Of a stretch of 64,000 nt of DNA, positions 43,906-55,495 are shown one piece after another. Every line of letters starts with the position of its first letter. Positions within the stretch are counted from its first letter, which is position 1. Position numbers and translations under genes: made by a program. The notes below the pieces were generated by a model. That model was not told the DNA's origin and made no database searches. It saw nothing but the letters and a program-made list of their open reading frames with translations. The stretch is from Sphaerosporella brunnea (lineage: Eukaryota > Ascomycota > Pezizomycetes > Pezizales > Pyronemataceae), in the NCBI GenBank assembly GCA_008704415.1, contig VXIS01000005.1:186001-250000 (forward strand), given 5' to 3'.

Positions 43906-46452
43906 TTACTGCTGCTGTTGGTTTTGTTGCTGTTGCTGCTGTCCCTTCAGAAGAGCCAATGTGTTCTGCAACGCTCTGAACGCCTCGTCGGAGCTTCCGT
44001 TGGACTGCTGTGGCTGCTGCTGTGGTTGTTGCACAAACGCTTGCATCCACGCCGGCAAAGCGGGCTGCTGCTGTTGGGCAGGCGGGCTCTGCGATCCACC
44101 ATAGAAGTTGGGGTTGACGTGTGAGCCGGTTGGCAAGCCCGCCTGGGACGGAGGCGGGGGAGGGGGAATAGGTGGCATGCCAGGGAACTGGAATGGCAGT
44201 GGGAACTGCGGGAACTGTGGGAACGCCGTCGGCTGCTGCCATCCCTGGTTCTGACCGGTCTGCTGCTGCTGCTGCTGCTGAGGCTGCGACGGGAATGCCG
44301 CGAACTGCGGCATCGACACCGGAGGAACAGGGTAGTTTTGTGATGACTGGGCCTGCGGAGCGTGGTTTTGGTTCTGGTTCTGATGGTTGAAGGGCGGGGG
44401 GCCCTCTTCACCCTGTTGATTGCGAAATTGGTCACGGTGGTTGCGAGGACTCCGGTTGCGCGCGTGGTCGCGACCACCACGTCCGCCTCTTCCACCGTCA
44501 TGTCCAACCCTTCCGCCATCATGTCCACCGCGGTCATACCCATGGCCTCCACGACCACCCCGGTCGCCTCCTCCTCCACGATCGAAACCGCCTCTTCCAC
44601 GACCGCGGTCATTTCCCCTTCCGCCTCGGTCATTGCCTCGCCCGCGCATTCCACCACGACCGCCACGGTCGTTACCGCGGCCACGAAATCCTCCGCGATC
44701 ACTCCTATCGCCCTTTCCACCACGACCTCTACCTCGTAGCGAGCTTGGAAGAGGTGGGGGTGGCTGATTAGCCAACTCGTGAAGGTTGGCAGGGCGCTGG
44801 AGGGGAACGTAAGGCTCGTCATAGTTCAAGGTTGCAGGACCAGTAGGGGCAGGGGGCTCCGGTGGCGCCCATGACTTCTGCTTCTTGTTCTTGTGTTGGT
44901 CAGGGTTTCTGTTACGCTCGGTGTTTTTCCGAGCTTCCTTCTTCTTCCGCTTGTATTCCGCCTCGGCCTCGTCGTCGGAAAATTCCTGTTCGGATTCACC
45001 TGCCTCCTCGTCGTATAGGTTCGATGCGTCGGAGCCCTTCTGCGCCAGTAGCGGTTTCGTAAAGACGTACGTGGAGTGCTCGGGAACATAGAAAATCTTC
45101 TTCCCTACCTCAACCTTCAACTCTTGGATCTCTTCAAGACTATTGAAGCGAACAGTGTAGAGTGGCTCCTCGACACGGCCGAGAGTGTCGGCAACAGTGC
45201 CGATGACAGTCCGATCGTCAAGGACCAACAGAGAGCCCTCGCAGAGAACCTGAAATTCACCAGAGGTAGATGCCTTGATGAGAACCAAGTGTTCCAATGT
45301 AGACTCAACTGTACCAAGCTCTTCGATCTTCACCTCCGGCGTCACGACAATGCCGGGCCGTTCCACTTTTTCGGCCTCTTCGGGGACTTCGTTCTTGGTT
45401 CTGAGGGGACCGGCTCCGGTAGACGGGCCATCTTCCTCCTCCTGCATGAGGACCTTTGCGATGTCTTCCGGCTTCATGGCGGTGACCTCTTCGTCGTCAT
45501 CGGAGTCGGACTCCGAGTCTGAGTTGCTACTAGAGTCAGAGCTGGATTCGGCGTCAGACGTATCGTAACGCCACTCTGCGTTCTCGTCGTTCTTCGTGGC
45601 AGCAGCGTGGGCGAGAAATTCGGGGTCTGGTGGGGGCTTCCGAGGCTTTTCAGCGGGTCCTTTCAACAAGGCGTCCATCCACGAGGGAGTTTCCTCCTCT
45701 TCCTTCTCCACTTCAACTTCTTCCTTCTTCACTTCAACTTCTTCCTTCTTCACTTCAACTTCTTCTTTCTTCGCTTCAACTTCTCCCTCCGCCTCCGATC
45801 CTTCTTCGAGCACTTCTCCATCCTCTTTCTCGTCATCCACATCCTCCTCCACATCCTCCTCCACACCCTCCTCCATATCGACATCTTCAACCGCAGCGCT
45901 CTCTCCTGCAACGACCTCTCGGAAAACCTCTTCGGCGACCTCAGAGCTCGCCATAGCAATATCTTCTCCAGCAGTCTTGACTTTATTTGTGGAGTCAGCC
46001 AATGGGGTTGGCGTCTTTTTCGCATCGGACTCTGCAGTCAGTGGTTGCGGTAGTGGTGGTGGTGGCGCAGCCGCCTCTTTGGCGGAGTCCTTTTCCACAG
46101 CATCGTACGAAGCGTGTTCAAGCTCCAGCTGACGCTGGGCCTCATCGATCGTACCATCATCGCCAGTCTCACCCATCATGAGCAAGCCGGGAATACCAGC
46201 ACTCGGGGAAGTATCCCTGTCGCCGCCGTTCTGGAGAGAATCGTCGGCACTCACATCACCGTTCGCGGTTTTCACGGATTCGTGCTTGGGAGTGTCATCC
46301 CCGTAAAAGTCGGAATCGGCATCATCGCCATCCTGCTCGAGGACGCCGGTGATGGGAGAATGGATTGACAGGGTGGAGTCACCAGTATCGAGACGAGCAC
46401 GTTTCGCAAGTGGCTCTCGATCGCGATCTTGAGCGATGCTGTCGAAATCCAT
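43906..46452 (-). CDS. NAF1: H/ACA snoRNP assembly factor NAF1
   Basis: A single exon of 848 aa. NAF1 binds Cbf5 during nuclear assembly of H/ACA RNPs and is later replaced by Gar1. The Gar1/Naf1-type beta-barrel is at about residues 368-480 (EELGTVESTLEHLVLIKA, LDDRTVIGTVADTLGRVEEPLYTVRF, KIFYVPEHSTYVFT, the hallmark order). Before it is a long acidic region with a KKEEVEV repeat encoded by three 21-bp units (about 45700-45780). After it are a Lys/Arg-rich helix, an RGG/DRGG region at about 570-690, and a Gln/Pro-rich tail ending in poly-Gln. RGG and acidic flanks are usual for fungal NAF1, though this one is on the long side. It is divergent from ALG9. Confidence 0.93.
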   Translation of the reverse strand: MDFDSIAQDRDREPLAKRARLDTGDSTLSIHSPITGVLEQDGDDADSDFYGDDTPKHESVKTANGDVSADDSLQNGGDRDTSPSAGIPGLLMMGETGDDGTIDEAQRQLELEHASYDAVEKDSAKEAAAPPPPLPQPLTAESDAKKTPTPLADSTNKVKTAGEDIAMASSEVAEEVFREVVAGESAAVEDVDMEEGVEEDVEEDVDDEKEDGEVLEEGSEAEGEVEAKKEEVEVKKEEVEVKKEEVEVEKEEEETPSWMDALLKGPAEKPRKPPPDPEFLAHAAATKNDENAEWRYDTSDAESSSDSSSNSDSESDSDDDEEVTAMKPEDIAKVLMQEEEDGPSTGAGPLRTKNEVPEEAEKVERPGIVVTPEVKIEELGTVESTLEHLVLIKASTSGEFQVLCEGSLLVLDDRTVIGTVADTLGRVEEPLYTVRFNSLEEIQELKVEVGKKIFYVPEHSTYVFTKPLLAQKGSDASNLYDEEAGESEQEFSDDEAEAEYKRKKKEARKNTERNRNPDQHKNKKQKSWAPPEPPAPTGPATLNYDEPYVPLQRPANLHELANQPPPPLPSSLRGRGRGGKGDRSDRGGFRGRGNDRGGRGGMRGRGNDRGGRGNDRGRGRGGFDRGGGGDRGGRGGHGYDRGGHDGGRVGHDGGRGGRGGRDHARNRSPRNHRDQFRNQQGEEGPPPFNHQNQNQNHAPQAQSSQNYPVPPVSMPQFAAFPSQPQQQQQQQTGQNQGWQQPTAFPQFPQFPLPFQFPGMPPIPPPPPPSQAGLPTGSHVNPNFYGGSQSPPAQQQQPALPAWMQAFVQQPQQQPQQSNGSSDEAFRALQNTLALLKGQQQQQQNQQQQ

Positions 46453-47534
46453 TTCAGGATGCTCGACGGTGAGTTTTTCGCTTGGGCGGGGGGTGTTTGG
46501 TTGGGGGAAGGGGGGGGGGGGGCAGTGGTTGGGGTGGAGGGGTGGAGGGGTTTAGGTGGGAATGTGAATGTGGGAGAGTGTTTTTTTGGGGACGGAAGTA
46601 TGATTTTTGAATTTTGGGCTTTTTGGGGGGGGGGGTGAGGGATGGTTGGAGAAGGAAGGTCTCTTCGTGGCTGGAACTGATGACGCTAGGCAATTGCTGC
46701 CACTTTTGCCTTCTTCACGCGGCTCTAAACGTTGCGCCTGGAACTGCCAATCAGAACAGCCTGGTATCCGAGGCTTGGCACGTCAGGTGATGCATGTGGA
46801 TATGATCAAAGTGCTGGAATTTGGTCTTCGTTCACAGTTCATATTTCAAGTGAAGTGAGTCAAACATCACTGTTCAGTGCTTGTTTCTGTTTAGCCTTAG
46901 GTGCTATACCTAGAAGCTAAAGAATTGATGAGGGTGATAAGTAGAGTAAGAAGAGTAAGTAGAGTAAGCAGAGTACAGTGAGTACGTACGTCGAAGCTTC
47001 GAGTCTTCAAACTGCCTCAATCCATCCGGCTTCTTGAATTCGGGATTTTTTTCGAGCAGCCCAACGGAAAACGAGAACACCGTTTGTATCTAACACAAAC
47101 CAGACGCGATAGCTGTAGGAATAGCGAATATAGTGCCGAATAGGTAAGCAGCTCGGTATTCAATCTTGCCGGCCAATTGTTGAGCTACATGCAACTCTCA
47201 TGGTTTCAAGTGCCAACTTCGGACACATCTCCAGGCCAACTGCGGACACATCTCCAGGCTGCTAACTGCACCTTCAGCCTGTGTAATGTCAGCGTTCGTG
47301 ATCAACTCGGAATCGACGTGATATATAATATAACAAGCCAGAGAGAAAGAGAGAGGAACAGATAGCGGCGGGTCGCTGTGGTGCCGGACTCCGAAATCGA
47401 AATCCCACCTCCCTATGTGTTGTTCGTCCCTTCTAGAGAATAATTGACTTCTGCCAACTTCTCTCTTGTCCTCCCACAAGTGAAAGCGTGAAAGCACCAC
47501 CACCCCCCCGGAGTCACCACCATAGATACACATC
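46453..47534. promoter_or_regulatory. Divergent promoter region, NAF1 / ALG9
   Basis: 1.08 kb between divergent start codons. G-rich runs lie near 46510-46520 and 46621-46635. A 23-bp tandem duplication with one mismatch lies at 47212-47257. No specific factor site was assigned. Confidence 0.45.
47212..47257. repeat. 23-bp tandem duplication
   Basis: Two consecutive 23-bp units containing GGACACATCTCCAG, differing at one position, lie about 280 bp upstream of ALG9. Confidence 0.85.
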
Positions 47535-49680
47535 ATGCCACCGCGGTATCGTCCTAAACCGAAGGGTGAGACCACTGTCCCCGCAATTTCAGTTGTTGAA
47601 GAAATCTCGGTGTCGAACAAAAACGTGAATGGCGACGCGTACGGTTTCTATTCCACTCCTGTTGTGTGTTGGCGGTTGGTGCTCAAGCTTACTTACACGC
47701 ATGGCTCTTAGATTCCGGAGGTCTCGTCCTATCTTCTCGGCTACCACCGCGTTCGCCGCTTTGCTGCTCGTCCGATTGTTCTCTGCCGCCTACGCGACTA
47801 TCCCCGATTGCGATGAAGGTACGAGAGGGTTGTGCTACCTGAATGCTGTTAGCTATGCTTACTCCGGCAGTGTTCAACTTCTGGGAGCCCACGCACTACC
47901 TTTCTCACGGCTATGGATTGCAGACTTGGGAGTATTCGCCGGTGTATGCGATCCGCAGCTGGGCCTATGTTGGATTGCATGCTGTCTTGAGTCGCGTTTT
48001 CTCGGAGCTGCCAAACCTCAGCAAGGTACGGATATCCGGTGCGGTACTATGACTTGTTGGAATAACCGCATACTGAGTTGGAAATCGTCGCGGCGACAGG
48101 TTCATGAGTTCTACGGACTGCGGTGTCTACTCGCCGTCTTTTGTGCGTTCTGCGAGACCAGACTGTACACTGCCGTGTCCACGAACATCAATCGGCGAGT
48201 CGGAATATTGTACCTGATCACGACCATCACGAGCGCGGGCATGTTTCACGCGGCCACTGCGTTCCTCCCGTCTACCTTTGCCATGTATACCACCATGCTT
48301 GGGACGGCGGCCTTTATCGATCGCCGGCGTGGCTTCCGGACTGCAGAGGGTGTATTCTGGTTCGCTCTTGGCGGGTTGCTGGGATGGCCTTTCAGCATGG
48401 CGATGTGCATTCCACACATCGCCGAGGAACTTTTTATGGCTGCCGTGTCTTGGGGTGCTGTGCCGACGTTTGTACGCCTGGTGAAAGGCGGCATTGCCGC
48501 ACTTGCGCTCCTGGTAGGATCTCGAAGTTTTACTTGGTGGGGTAGCGCTCACGCATGAACACGTAGGCCGGAATCGTCGCAGTCGATTACTACGCATACC
48601 GGAAACTCGAGATCGTTCCATTGAACATCGTACTTTACAATGTGTTCAGTGGACCTGGCAAGGGGCCGGATATCTACGGAACTGAGCCATGGTGGTTCTA
48701 CCTGGCTAACCTTACACTGAACTTCAATGTGCTACTACCTCTGGCACTGATCAGTGCGCCTTGCCTGGTGAGTCGCTGATAAAGCCCCGATGCGCTGCCT
48801 GCATACTAATTCAGTTGAGATCTTGTATTATATCGTCTGCAGGTCCTCGTTGGCCCCTGGCTTCACCCCTCGCATGATATCCCTCTCGATGCCGTTCTAC
48901 CTGTGGTTTGCCATTTTCACCGCGCAACCCCACAAGGAAGAACGCTTTATGTATGTGGCGTATCCCGCACTCTGTCTTAACGCCGCAATGGCATACCACG
49001 TCATCCTCACCGTTTGGGGAAGCGTGTCAAACCGATTGACGAGTGGCAAATCGCAGGACCTCCTCAACTGGACTGTTCTGGCGTTGCCGCTCGCAGTCGC
49101 AGCGCTGGGCTCTCTTTCAAGAGTCCTGGCGGTCGTGAGCGCGTATTCTGCACCGTTGGAGGTGTACTCGGGATTGCCGGCCAATGCCACGGGAAACCTT
49201 TGCCTAGCCAAGGAGTGGTATCGGTTCCCGTCTTCATACTTTTTGCCGGATGGTATGCGTGCGAGGTTCGTGAAGAGTGCTTTCGATGGGCTGCTGCCAG
49301 GAGAGTTTCCTGAAAGCAAAGACTGGCCAAGACCCGGGACATGGATGATTCCCGAGGGAATGAATGATGAGAATAAAGGAGATCCCTCAAAATATGTATG
49401 TGACTACTGCTATCCCGATGCCCATGAGCTCAAGCTGATATATGGACAGATCAAAATAGACGACTGTAACTACCTGGTCGAATCTTATTTTGACAGAGGC
49501 AATTCTTCGCAATTTGAACCTGACTATCAGGTTGACATGAAGCAATGGGAAGAAGTGGAATGTAAAGATTTCTTGGACTCCGCGAGGACGCCAACTTTAG
49601 GGCGTATCCTGTGGGCACCGAAGTGGATCCCAAGCTTCCGGGCTTGGGGTAAGTACTGTCTTCTAAAACGTAAGTCGTGA
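47535..49680 (+). CDS. ALG9: Alpha-1,2-mannosyltransferase ALG9
   Basis: Model: 47535-47638, 47712-47818, 47871-48025, 48100-48513, 48567-48753 and 48815-49680 (about 610 aa). ALG9 adds two alpha-1,2 mannoses to the lipid-linked oligosaccharide in the ER lumen, using dolichol-phosphate-mannose. The GT22 signature is clear: IPDCDE/VFNFWEPTHYL with the catalytic acidic pair, GLQTWEYSP, AIRSW, CETRLY, STFAMY, and QPHKEERFMY in the second half. About ten hydrophobic segments are present. The first intron could instead be absent, with translation from the ATG at 47629 or 47701. The fifth junction is uncertain: the strong GTGAGT donor at 48768 does not restore frame with any nearby acceptor, so a weaker donor at 48754 was used. 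Function call is firm; two junctions are not. Confidence 0.92.
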
Positions 49681-49995
49681 AGCGGGGACAAAATGGAAGG
49701 AGAGCAGGCGGAGACTGTCACTTTCAATTGCACATTGTGTACTAGTACATTATTGAATGTCTAAGCGATGTTCACAGGTGTGGATATTTTTGCTATTTGT
49801 GGTTTCCTTGTATCTCTCCGTCGCGTACAGCGGTCCTATCGATAAGCCCTAGTGTGTATCACAACCGTTGTCACGTGATTGGAATTGACGAGCTGTTCCA
49901 TTCTGCGGCGGTTGTATCCGTTATATATATGCGCTTGTCTTTGACACCTGGCAGGACCTTCATTCGTTTGGTTTCGACGCCCAAGAGCTGCCAAA
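49681..49995. other. Intergenic region, ALG9 / N-demethylase-like gene
   Basis: 315 bp holding the ALG9 3' UTR and the promoter of the next gene in the same orientation. Nothing else is seen. Confidence 0.5.
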
Positions 49996-51329
49996 ATGGA
50001 GTTTGCACTGTCATTTGCATATTGGCCCTACCTGCTGACCGTAGCCTCTGTTTTCCTTGCTGTTCATCACTATTTTAACAGATCAAAAACATTACCACCA
50101 CCTGCACTGGCAATCTCAGTTCCCCAGGAGAAGCCTACACAATTCCGCAAGGTCGAACGACAACTTGGATGTAAACGCTCTCTACCAGACCCCAGGATCA
50201 GCAAGCATCGCTAACACTCAATCAGTATGGCTCCCCTCCGCCTTCAAGTTCCCCAAGCCCCCTCCGTATCCGGACTGGTCCCTCACGGACACCAAACCCC
50301 TCGCTTACCGACCCTTCCGCTATGGCCCCAAATACTTCATCACCATGGGCCTTCGGCGCATGGATTTCTCGGAGTGGATCGAGCTCGACAACGAGTTTCT
50401 CTCCTTCCACCAACAAAAAGCGGCGCGGATCCTTGAGCGCGGCGACAAATGCTGCTACACTGCACCGGACGCTTATCCTGCTGCTATTGAGCTGCTGGAG
50501 GAGCTGGCGGAGTATCTGCCAGCTAGGTATCCTAGCTTGTTTAAGCGCACTGCTGTCGGAATGGATAATCTGGCGACTGGGGAGAGTTTCAATATTGTGC
50601 AGCGGCCGCTGGTCGAGGATCCTATGGTCATGGCAGCAAGATGGATACAGGACGATCTTGCGATCATGGTCGAGGGTGCAAACGGACAGTACTATCTTGA
50701 AGCTGGTGCTACGCTTCTTACGGGCTTTTGGAGACTGCAGGATAAGCTGGGTATGAGCCTAGACGATATTCACTTGTCTGGCGATGTGCCCGGGTTCAGA
50801 CAAAAGCTGCAGAAGGGGATGAATAACTTCTTTCTGCGGCTGCAACCTGAGGCTCCGATGCTGAGGAATAATTATTTCATTCAGGTCGATGGAGAGCTGC
50901 CGTGGAGTACTAGCATTGGGAGCGAAGACTCGAAGGAGGGAGAGTTTGGTTGGTTTACTGCTGAGAAGGATAAACCGATTGAGCAGTTGTACTTTAGGAG
51001 TGAGAGGCAGAGTTTGAGGAGGCTGCCGAAGAGCGGTGGCGTGGTATGTTGCCCTTTTGCACAGGGAAGGATTATGCTAATTGCTGCTGCTTTAGGTTTT
51101 TACTATCCGCACGTACTTTGCACCCATTGTTGAGATCGCGAAGGAACCGCATGTGCCTGGACGACTCGCGAGTGGTATCAGGAGCTGGGACGATGACGTC
51201 GCTAAGTATAAGGGGAGAGACCGATATGAGAAGGTCCTGCTGGAGTATCTGGGTAGAGAACACCAGAAACAGCTGGATTCAGGACTGCAATTGGAAAAAG
51301 AGGACGAGGCGAGGAGTTATCCATGGTAG
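49996..51329 (+). CDS. DUF3445 / heme-dependent oxidative N-demethylase-like protein
   Basis: Exons are 49996-50170, 50226-51043 and 51096-51329 (408 aa). Residues ~8-28 form a membrane anchor (YWPYLLTVASVFLAVHHYF). The rest matches the DUF3445 family: PFRYGPKYFITMGLRRMDFSEW, then the RRP-like/NIVQRPLVEDPMVMAARWIQDDLAIM segment, an LTGFWRL-type motif near G-ATLLTGFW, a DIHLSGDVPGF region, and a C-terminal TIRTYFAPIVEIA. Bacterial relatives are subunits of a heme-dependent dimethylamine mono-oxygenase, so a redox role is likely, but the fungal substrate is unknown. Intron 1 (55 nt) has a CTAAC branch site. Fungal members are often mislabelled as mannosyltransferases; nothing here supports that. 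Confidence 0.85.
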
Positions 51330-51877
51330 ATATTGCTTTTATGGTGGTGGTGGCTGGGCTCTCATTAGAAAGATGCATTTCCTAGAGGCATCAGACCACT
51401 GCAAACGTAACTACTGAATGTCCATCCCCTTCTCAGGCGGAGAATTCACGACACAAGCCAAAAAAAAGCGTTTACTAAGCCGTTGACAAGCACCAAAAAT
51501 TGTCGTGAAAACGGACAACGGGATGAGTTTCGTGTCACGTTGAATGAACAGTGTTGGGCCGAGTGAGCGTTGACACCGTGACCAATTCTCCCAACGTTGG
51601 TGTAACACCCATCACGTTCCCCTCTCCACGAAGAACGCTGATCTCGGTTTGGCGTGGCGGAGTGATGCGTTTGCAACGACGGGGATCACAACATACACGG
51701 CAGACCAACCTCCAGCCCGCCCGCTCCCCGGCCATGACCTACCGATATACACAATAATAGCACAAATCACCGTCGTCGTCGCATCGCAACGCAGCCACCC
51801 AACCGCTCTTCCCAACCGCTTTTCCCGACCTTTCTTTGTAGACGAGTGTGTCTCCCCATGTTGGGCGATAACCGTCC
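51330..51877. other. Intergenic region before SFI1
   Basis: 548 bp with no supported gene; holds the 3' UTR of the preceding gene and the SFI1 promoter. Confidence 0.45.
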
Positions 51878-54800
51878 ATGCCACCGCAGGATGAAGAAAC
51901 CCACGACTCCTCCGCCGCTGAAGAATCGCTGCCGCTGCCGCTATACACGGACAATGGTACAACTCCACGTTTGATATTGCAATCAGAAGGCTGATAACAT
52001 AACGCAAAAAAAAATAAGACCTTGAAATCCTCCATGAGATTATCGCGCTCGCGACGACTGCCGCCGCTGGGGCAGAGGATCGCCAGTCGTTTCGACACAT
52101 CTGGCGCGCGTACGATGCCGTGCTTGCGGCGCGCAAGATCAATCCTACCCCTGACAAGGTGTATTATCGGTTCATGATGGAGATGCAGGCGGCGCCGGGG
52201 GAGGATCTCAGGGAGAGGTTTATATATATGCTTGATGTGAGATTTTTGGTTTCTTTTCTCCTCTGAGGTGGTTTAACGTGGAGAGATGCTGAGTGTGTAG
52301 AAACTTGGCGTCGATGTCGAAAACACGCGCTATACGGATTTAGATTCAGTTACGGAGGAAGCAACCACCGAGTATAACAGGGCTCGATTTGAAAGGGTCA
52401 GAGAGCGACGGGATAGGGCCCGCCAATCGGCACCGCCCTCGCCGATGAGCTCGGAAGAGGAGGAAGAGTACCATGCCGAAGACGAGGGCGACACAAAGGA
52501 CAATGTCGGCGCAGCGCAAAAAGTCGGCCAGGTGGAAGTGCGGCCCTGTCGAAGAGTCAGGTCTCCCATTGATCTGCGAGATGATGCTGTGAGGGCCGCC
52601 ACCGCTGCTGCGCAACTCAAACGGCTGGAAGTGCGCGAGCGCCGCGCCGGCATGTCTAAATCAGATTCTGAGCAACACTCTTCCGCCTCCTCCGCCACCC
52701 ACTCCGCCTCTGATAACGACGACGGCATTAACATAGAGCCAAGATTGATAGGTCTCGCGGTGCGTATGTATGAGGGCGTAACACTACGCAAGTTCTTTCA
52801 GATGTGGAAGGAAAAAGTGGCAGAACGCGAGTTCTTTGATCAACGGGCTGCGGAGTTTCGTCGTACTTCTTTGTTGGTCCGGGTATTTGGCGCCTGGAGG
52901 CGGGAGCGGTGGTTCGCAGCCCAGAGACGGAAGGCTGAACGGAGGTATGACCTGGTTTTGCTTGCGAGGGCGTGGAGCGTGTGGGTGCAACAGACTGCGG
53001 CGATTGTACAGCGCTCTGCCGAAATGCAGCAGCGGATACTCGCAAGAAAGTATTTCAACATTTGGAGGGATATTATTCTCAGGAATCGGGAAAACGAGGA
53101 AAAGGCTAGGCTGTTTCAGCTGTCATGCGTCATTCACCGGTGGAAACTTGCTTTCAACAGACGAAGGGACGATGAAGATCAGGCGATGAGCTTGTATGAA
53201 AACAAACTTGTCGCTCGCGTATACTGGAAGTGGTACTTCGCGCTTCTCAACATTGACCTCCCTCGGAGATATGATTACCGCTTGGTCAGGGGGGCACTGC
53301 TTGAATGGCGCGAAAAGGCAAACGGAGTAATGCAGCTACACGCCATGGCGGATGCATTCCGGCGACGGAAGATATTGCAGCAGTACTTCGATCACTGGCT
53401 GTACAGGACAGACAAGGCCTTCGAGGACCAAGATCACGCGACGGATTACTTACAGTTGCATCAGCAAAAGACGGCTTTCGACAACTGGAGGAAGCAAGCG
53501 ACGCTGGCACCGCTTGTCAAGGGTATGCAAGATGTTGTGAAGGACCGTATCTTGTATCAGCACTTCAATCTCTGGAGACAGCGAACGACCAACGAGATTG
53601 CTGCAGCAGAAATGCATAAGCAGCACCTTGTACGAAAAGCAATACGGAACTGGCGACTGGCTCTTCGGCATTCCATCATGGCAGAGCATCACGACAGAAC
53701 GATCACTCGCAATACGATGCAACACTGGGTTCGCCAGGAACGGCTCCAACTTCTCCTCCGCACGCATAACCGCAAGCTCGCTAGAGGCGTTATCCAGCTG
53801 ATGGCAGAAAGATTGAAAGAGAAGAAGGATAGGCTGCGGCAATCATATCGGCAAGTTGCGACTCTCCATCGTCGCAACACAGCGCGGGATATCTTCCAAT
53901 TCTGGTATCAAAAAATGACGTTCCTCCGTGAGCGCGAGCAGATCGTGGCCAACAGATACCACGGCGCTCTGGCCGAGAAAGCACTGTTCATCTGGAGAGA
54001 ACGCATCCGGGTCATGGGGCAAAAAGCTGCCGATGCTTACTACTATTTCCGGATGACGCAGATTCTTGCGCGCTGGAAAGCTGCCACTGCTGAAGCGAAA
54101 AAGGCTCGACTCAAAGAAGCTTATCAGACTGTTGCCCGTAACAGAAAGCGACGAACCGCGCTCGAATTTTTCCGGCGTTGGCGTGCTAAAAGCGATCGGC
54201 TTTGGGATTTAAATCAACGTGCCAACGGTTTTTCCGATGCCAGGCTGCACGAGCTGGGACGGGACATCCTATATAATTGGAATGCACGGCTTGCGCTCGC
54301 CATGGATCAACAGGCAGACGCCGAAGAGCTTGACTATCGCCGACTGGTCGGACCGGCTTTCAACGAGTGGCGCGAGAATTACCGCCGACAGCAGGAACTC
54401 GAGCTCAGGGCGCAGATAGTGGTTCAAGAAAGTAATCTGAAGCTTTTACTTAAATACCTAAAGAGGTGGGACACACGGTATTCGCGGATATGCTGGCGAC
54501 GGGAGGACGCCGTGCGAGAGTATGAGCGGAACGAAATAGCAAAAGCACTATCAATTTTCCGGCAGTGGCGAGAAAAGGCCTACCATCGCCAACGCCAGAA
54601 CGATACATCTAGTCAATTTGGAGGAGGATTCAGCGACCACGCAGCCCCTCATCCGGCGGATGGGGTTGTTACCCCACGTAGAGGTCTCAAAACTCCCGGG
54701 TGGAAGACTATCGGCGCTACGACGATGAGGAGGGGTGTGCTGGGCAATCGGAATCTGATGTTGAGCACCAGTACCCCTGTCGGAAGCCCCGGCAGTCCGT

Positions 54801-54943
54801 TGAAGAGGTACGGCTTGTTTGGACGTAGTACATTGGGGCGAGTCACGGAGCCCGATGAGGAAGATGATGGAACGCTTGTCGGGTCGGGGTCAGGCGGGCC
54901 CACCGTCGGAAGCCGTAGCGTAGCCAGTAAGGGCGGACTGTAG
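51878..54943 (+). CDS. SFI1: Sfi1 spindle-pole-body/centrin-binding protein
   Basis: Exons are 51878-51956, 52019-52236 and 52301-54943 (979 aa). Sfi1 forms a long helix that binds centrin (Cdc31) at each repeat and controls spindle pole body duplication. The protein has a conserved N-terminal block (LEILHEIIALATTAA, then FRHIWRAYDAVLAARKI, and VYYRFMMEMQ) and then roughly twenty centrin-binding repeats of the W-containing type (KFFQMWKEKV, VFGAWRRE, AWSVWVQQ, YFNIWRDI, VIHRWKLAF, YFDHWLYRT, HFNLWRQR) from about residue 250 to 860. The C-terminus is Ser/Gly/Pro-rich, where yeast Sfi1 carries regulatory phosphorylation sites. Short introns of 62 and 64 nt. Length is normal. Confidence 0.93.
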
Positions 54944-55495
54944 GAGCTTTTTTTTTTTTTTTTGGGGGGGGGGGGGGGTTCTTTGCGTTGTGATCCTTTT
55001 TTTTGCTGCTCTCTTGCTCGGTTTGCATGCATAGCTTTTTGGGACCAGTCATTCGATTTTTGGTGTCATTCAAGCAGGCGGGCGTTATGTTTTCTTGCGG
55101 CGTTTTTGCTATGGGATACCATCGTCGGGGGTTTTTGCTTGGTTTTCGTTTTTGCATCTCGGCTTCGTGATGGTTGATGTGGAAGTAAGGCTATGCAGCG
55201 GTAACTATCCTGTTAGGGGCATGTATACAATCGACGAGAATCATGAATTGTCTCCGGCTTGGGGATTGAGTCCCGCGGAAAACTGACATAGTTACCGTTT
55301 AATACATGAGGCCCCTTGTGTTACGTTCGATAGATATATGATGCCATCGACCGCAGATCGCGCTTCTCGCGTGCATATGACCGCCGCAGCACTGCACTCT
55401 AATTGACCCCTCCTCCTCCTCCACCGCCGTAACGTAAAAGGACATGCGCGTACCACCCACAGCTCTACGATAGACTAAATCCCTACGAAATCTCG
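54944..55495. other. Intergenic region, SFI1 / RAV1
   Basis: 552 bp starting with a T16 run directly followed by G15 (54948-54978). No gene is supported. It holds the SFI1 terminator and RAV1 promoter. Confidence 0.5.

Noticed and set aside
45596..46132. 178-codon Ser/Thr-rich frame antisense to NAF1
   Set aside because: It arises from the acidic repeat codons of NAF1 read backwards; poly-Ser composition without a secretion signal.
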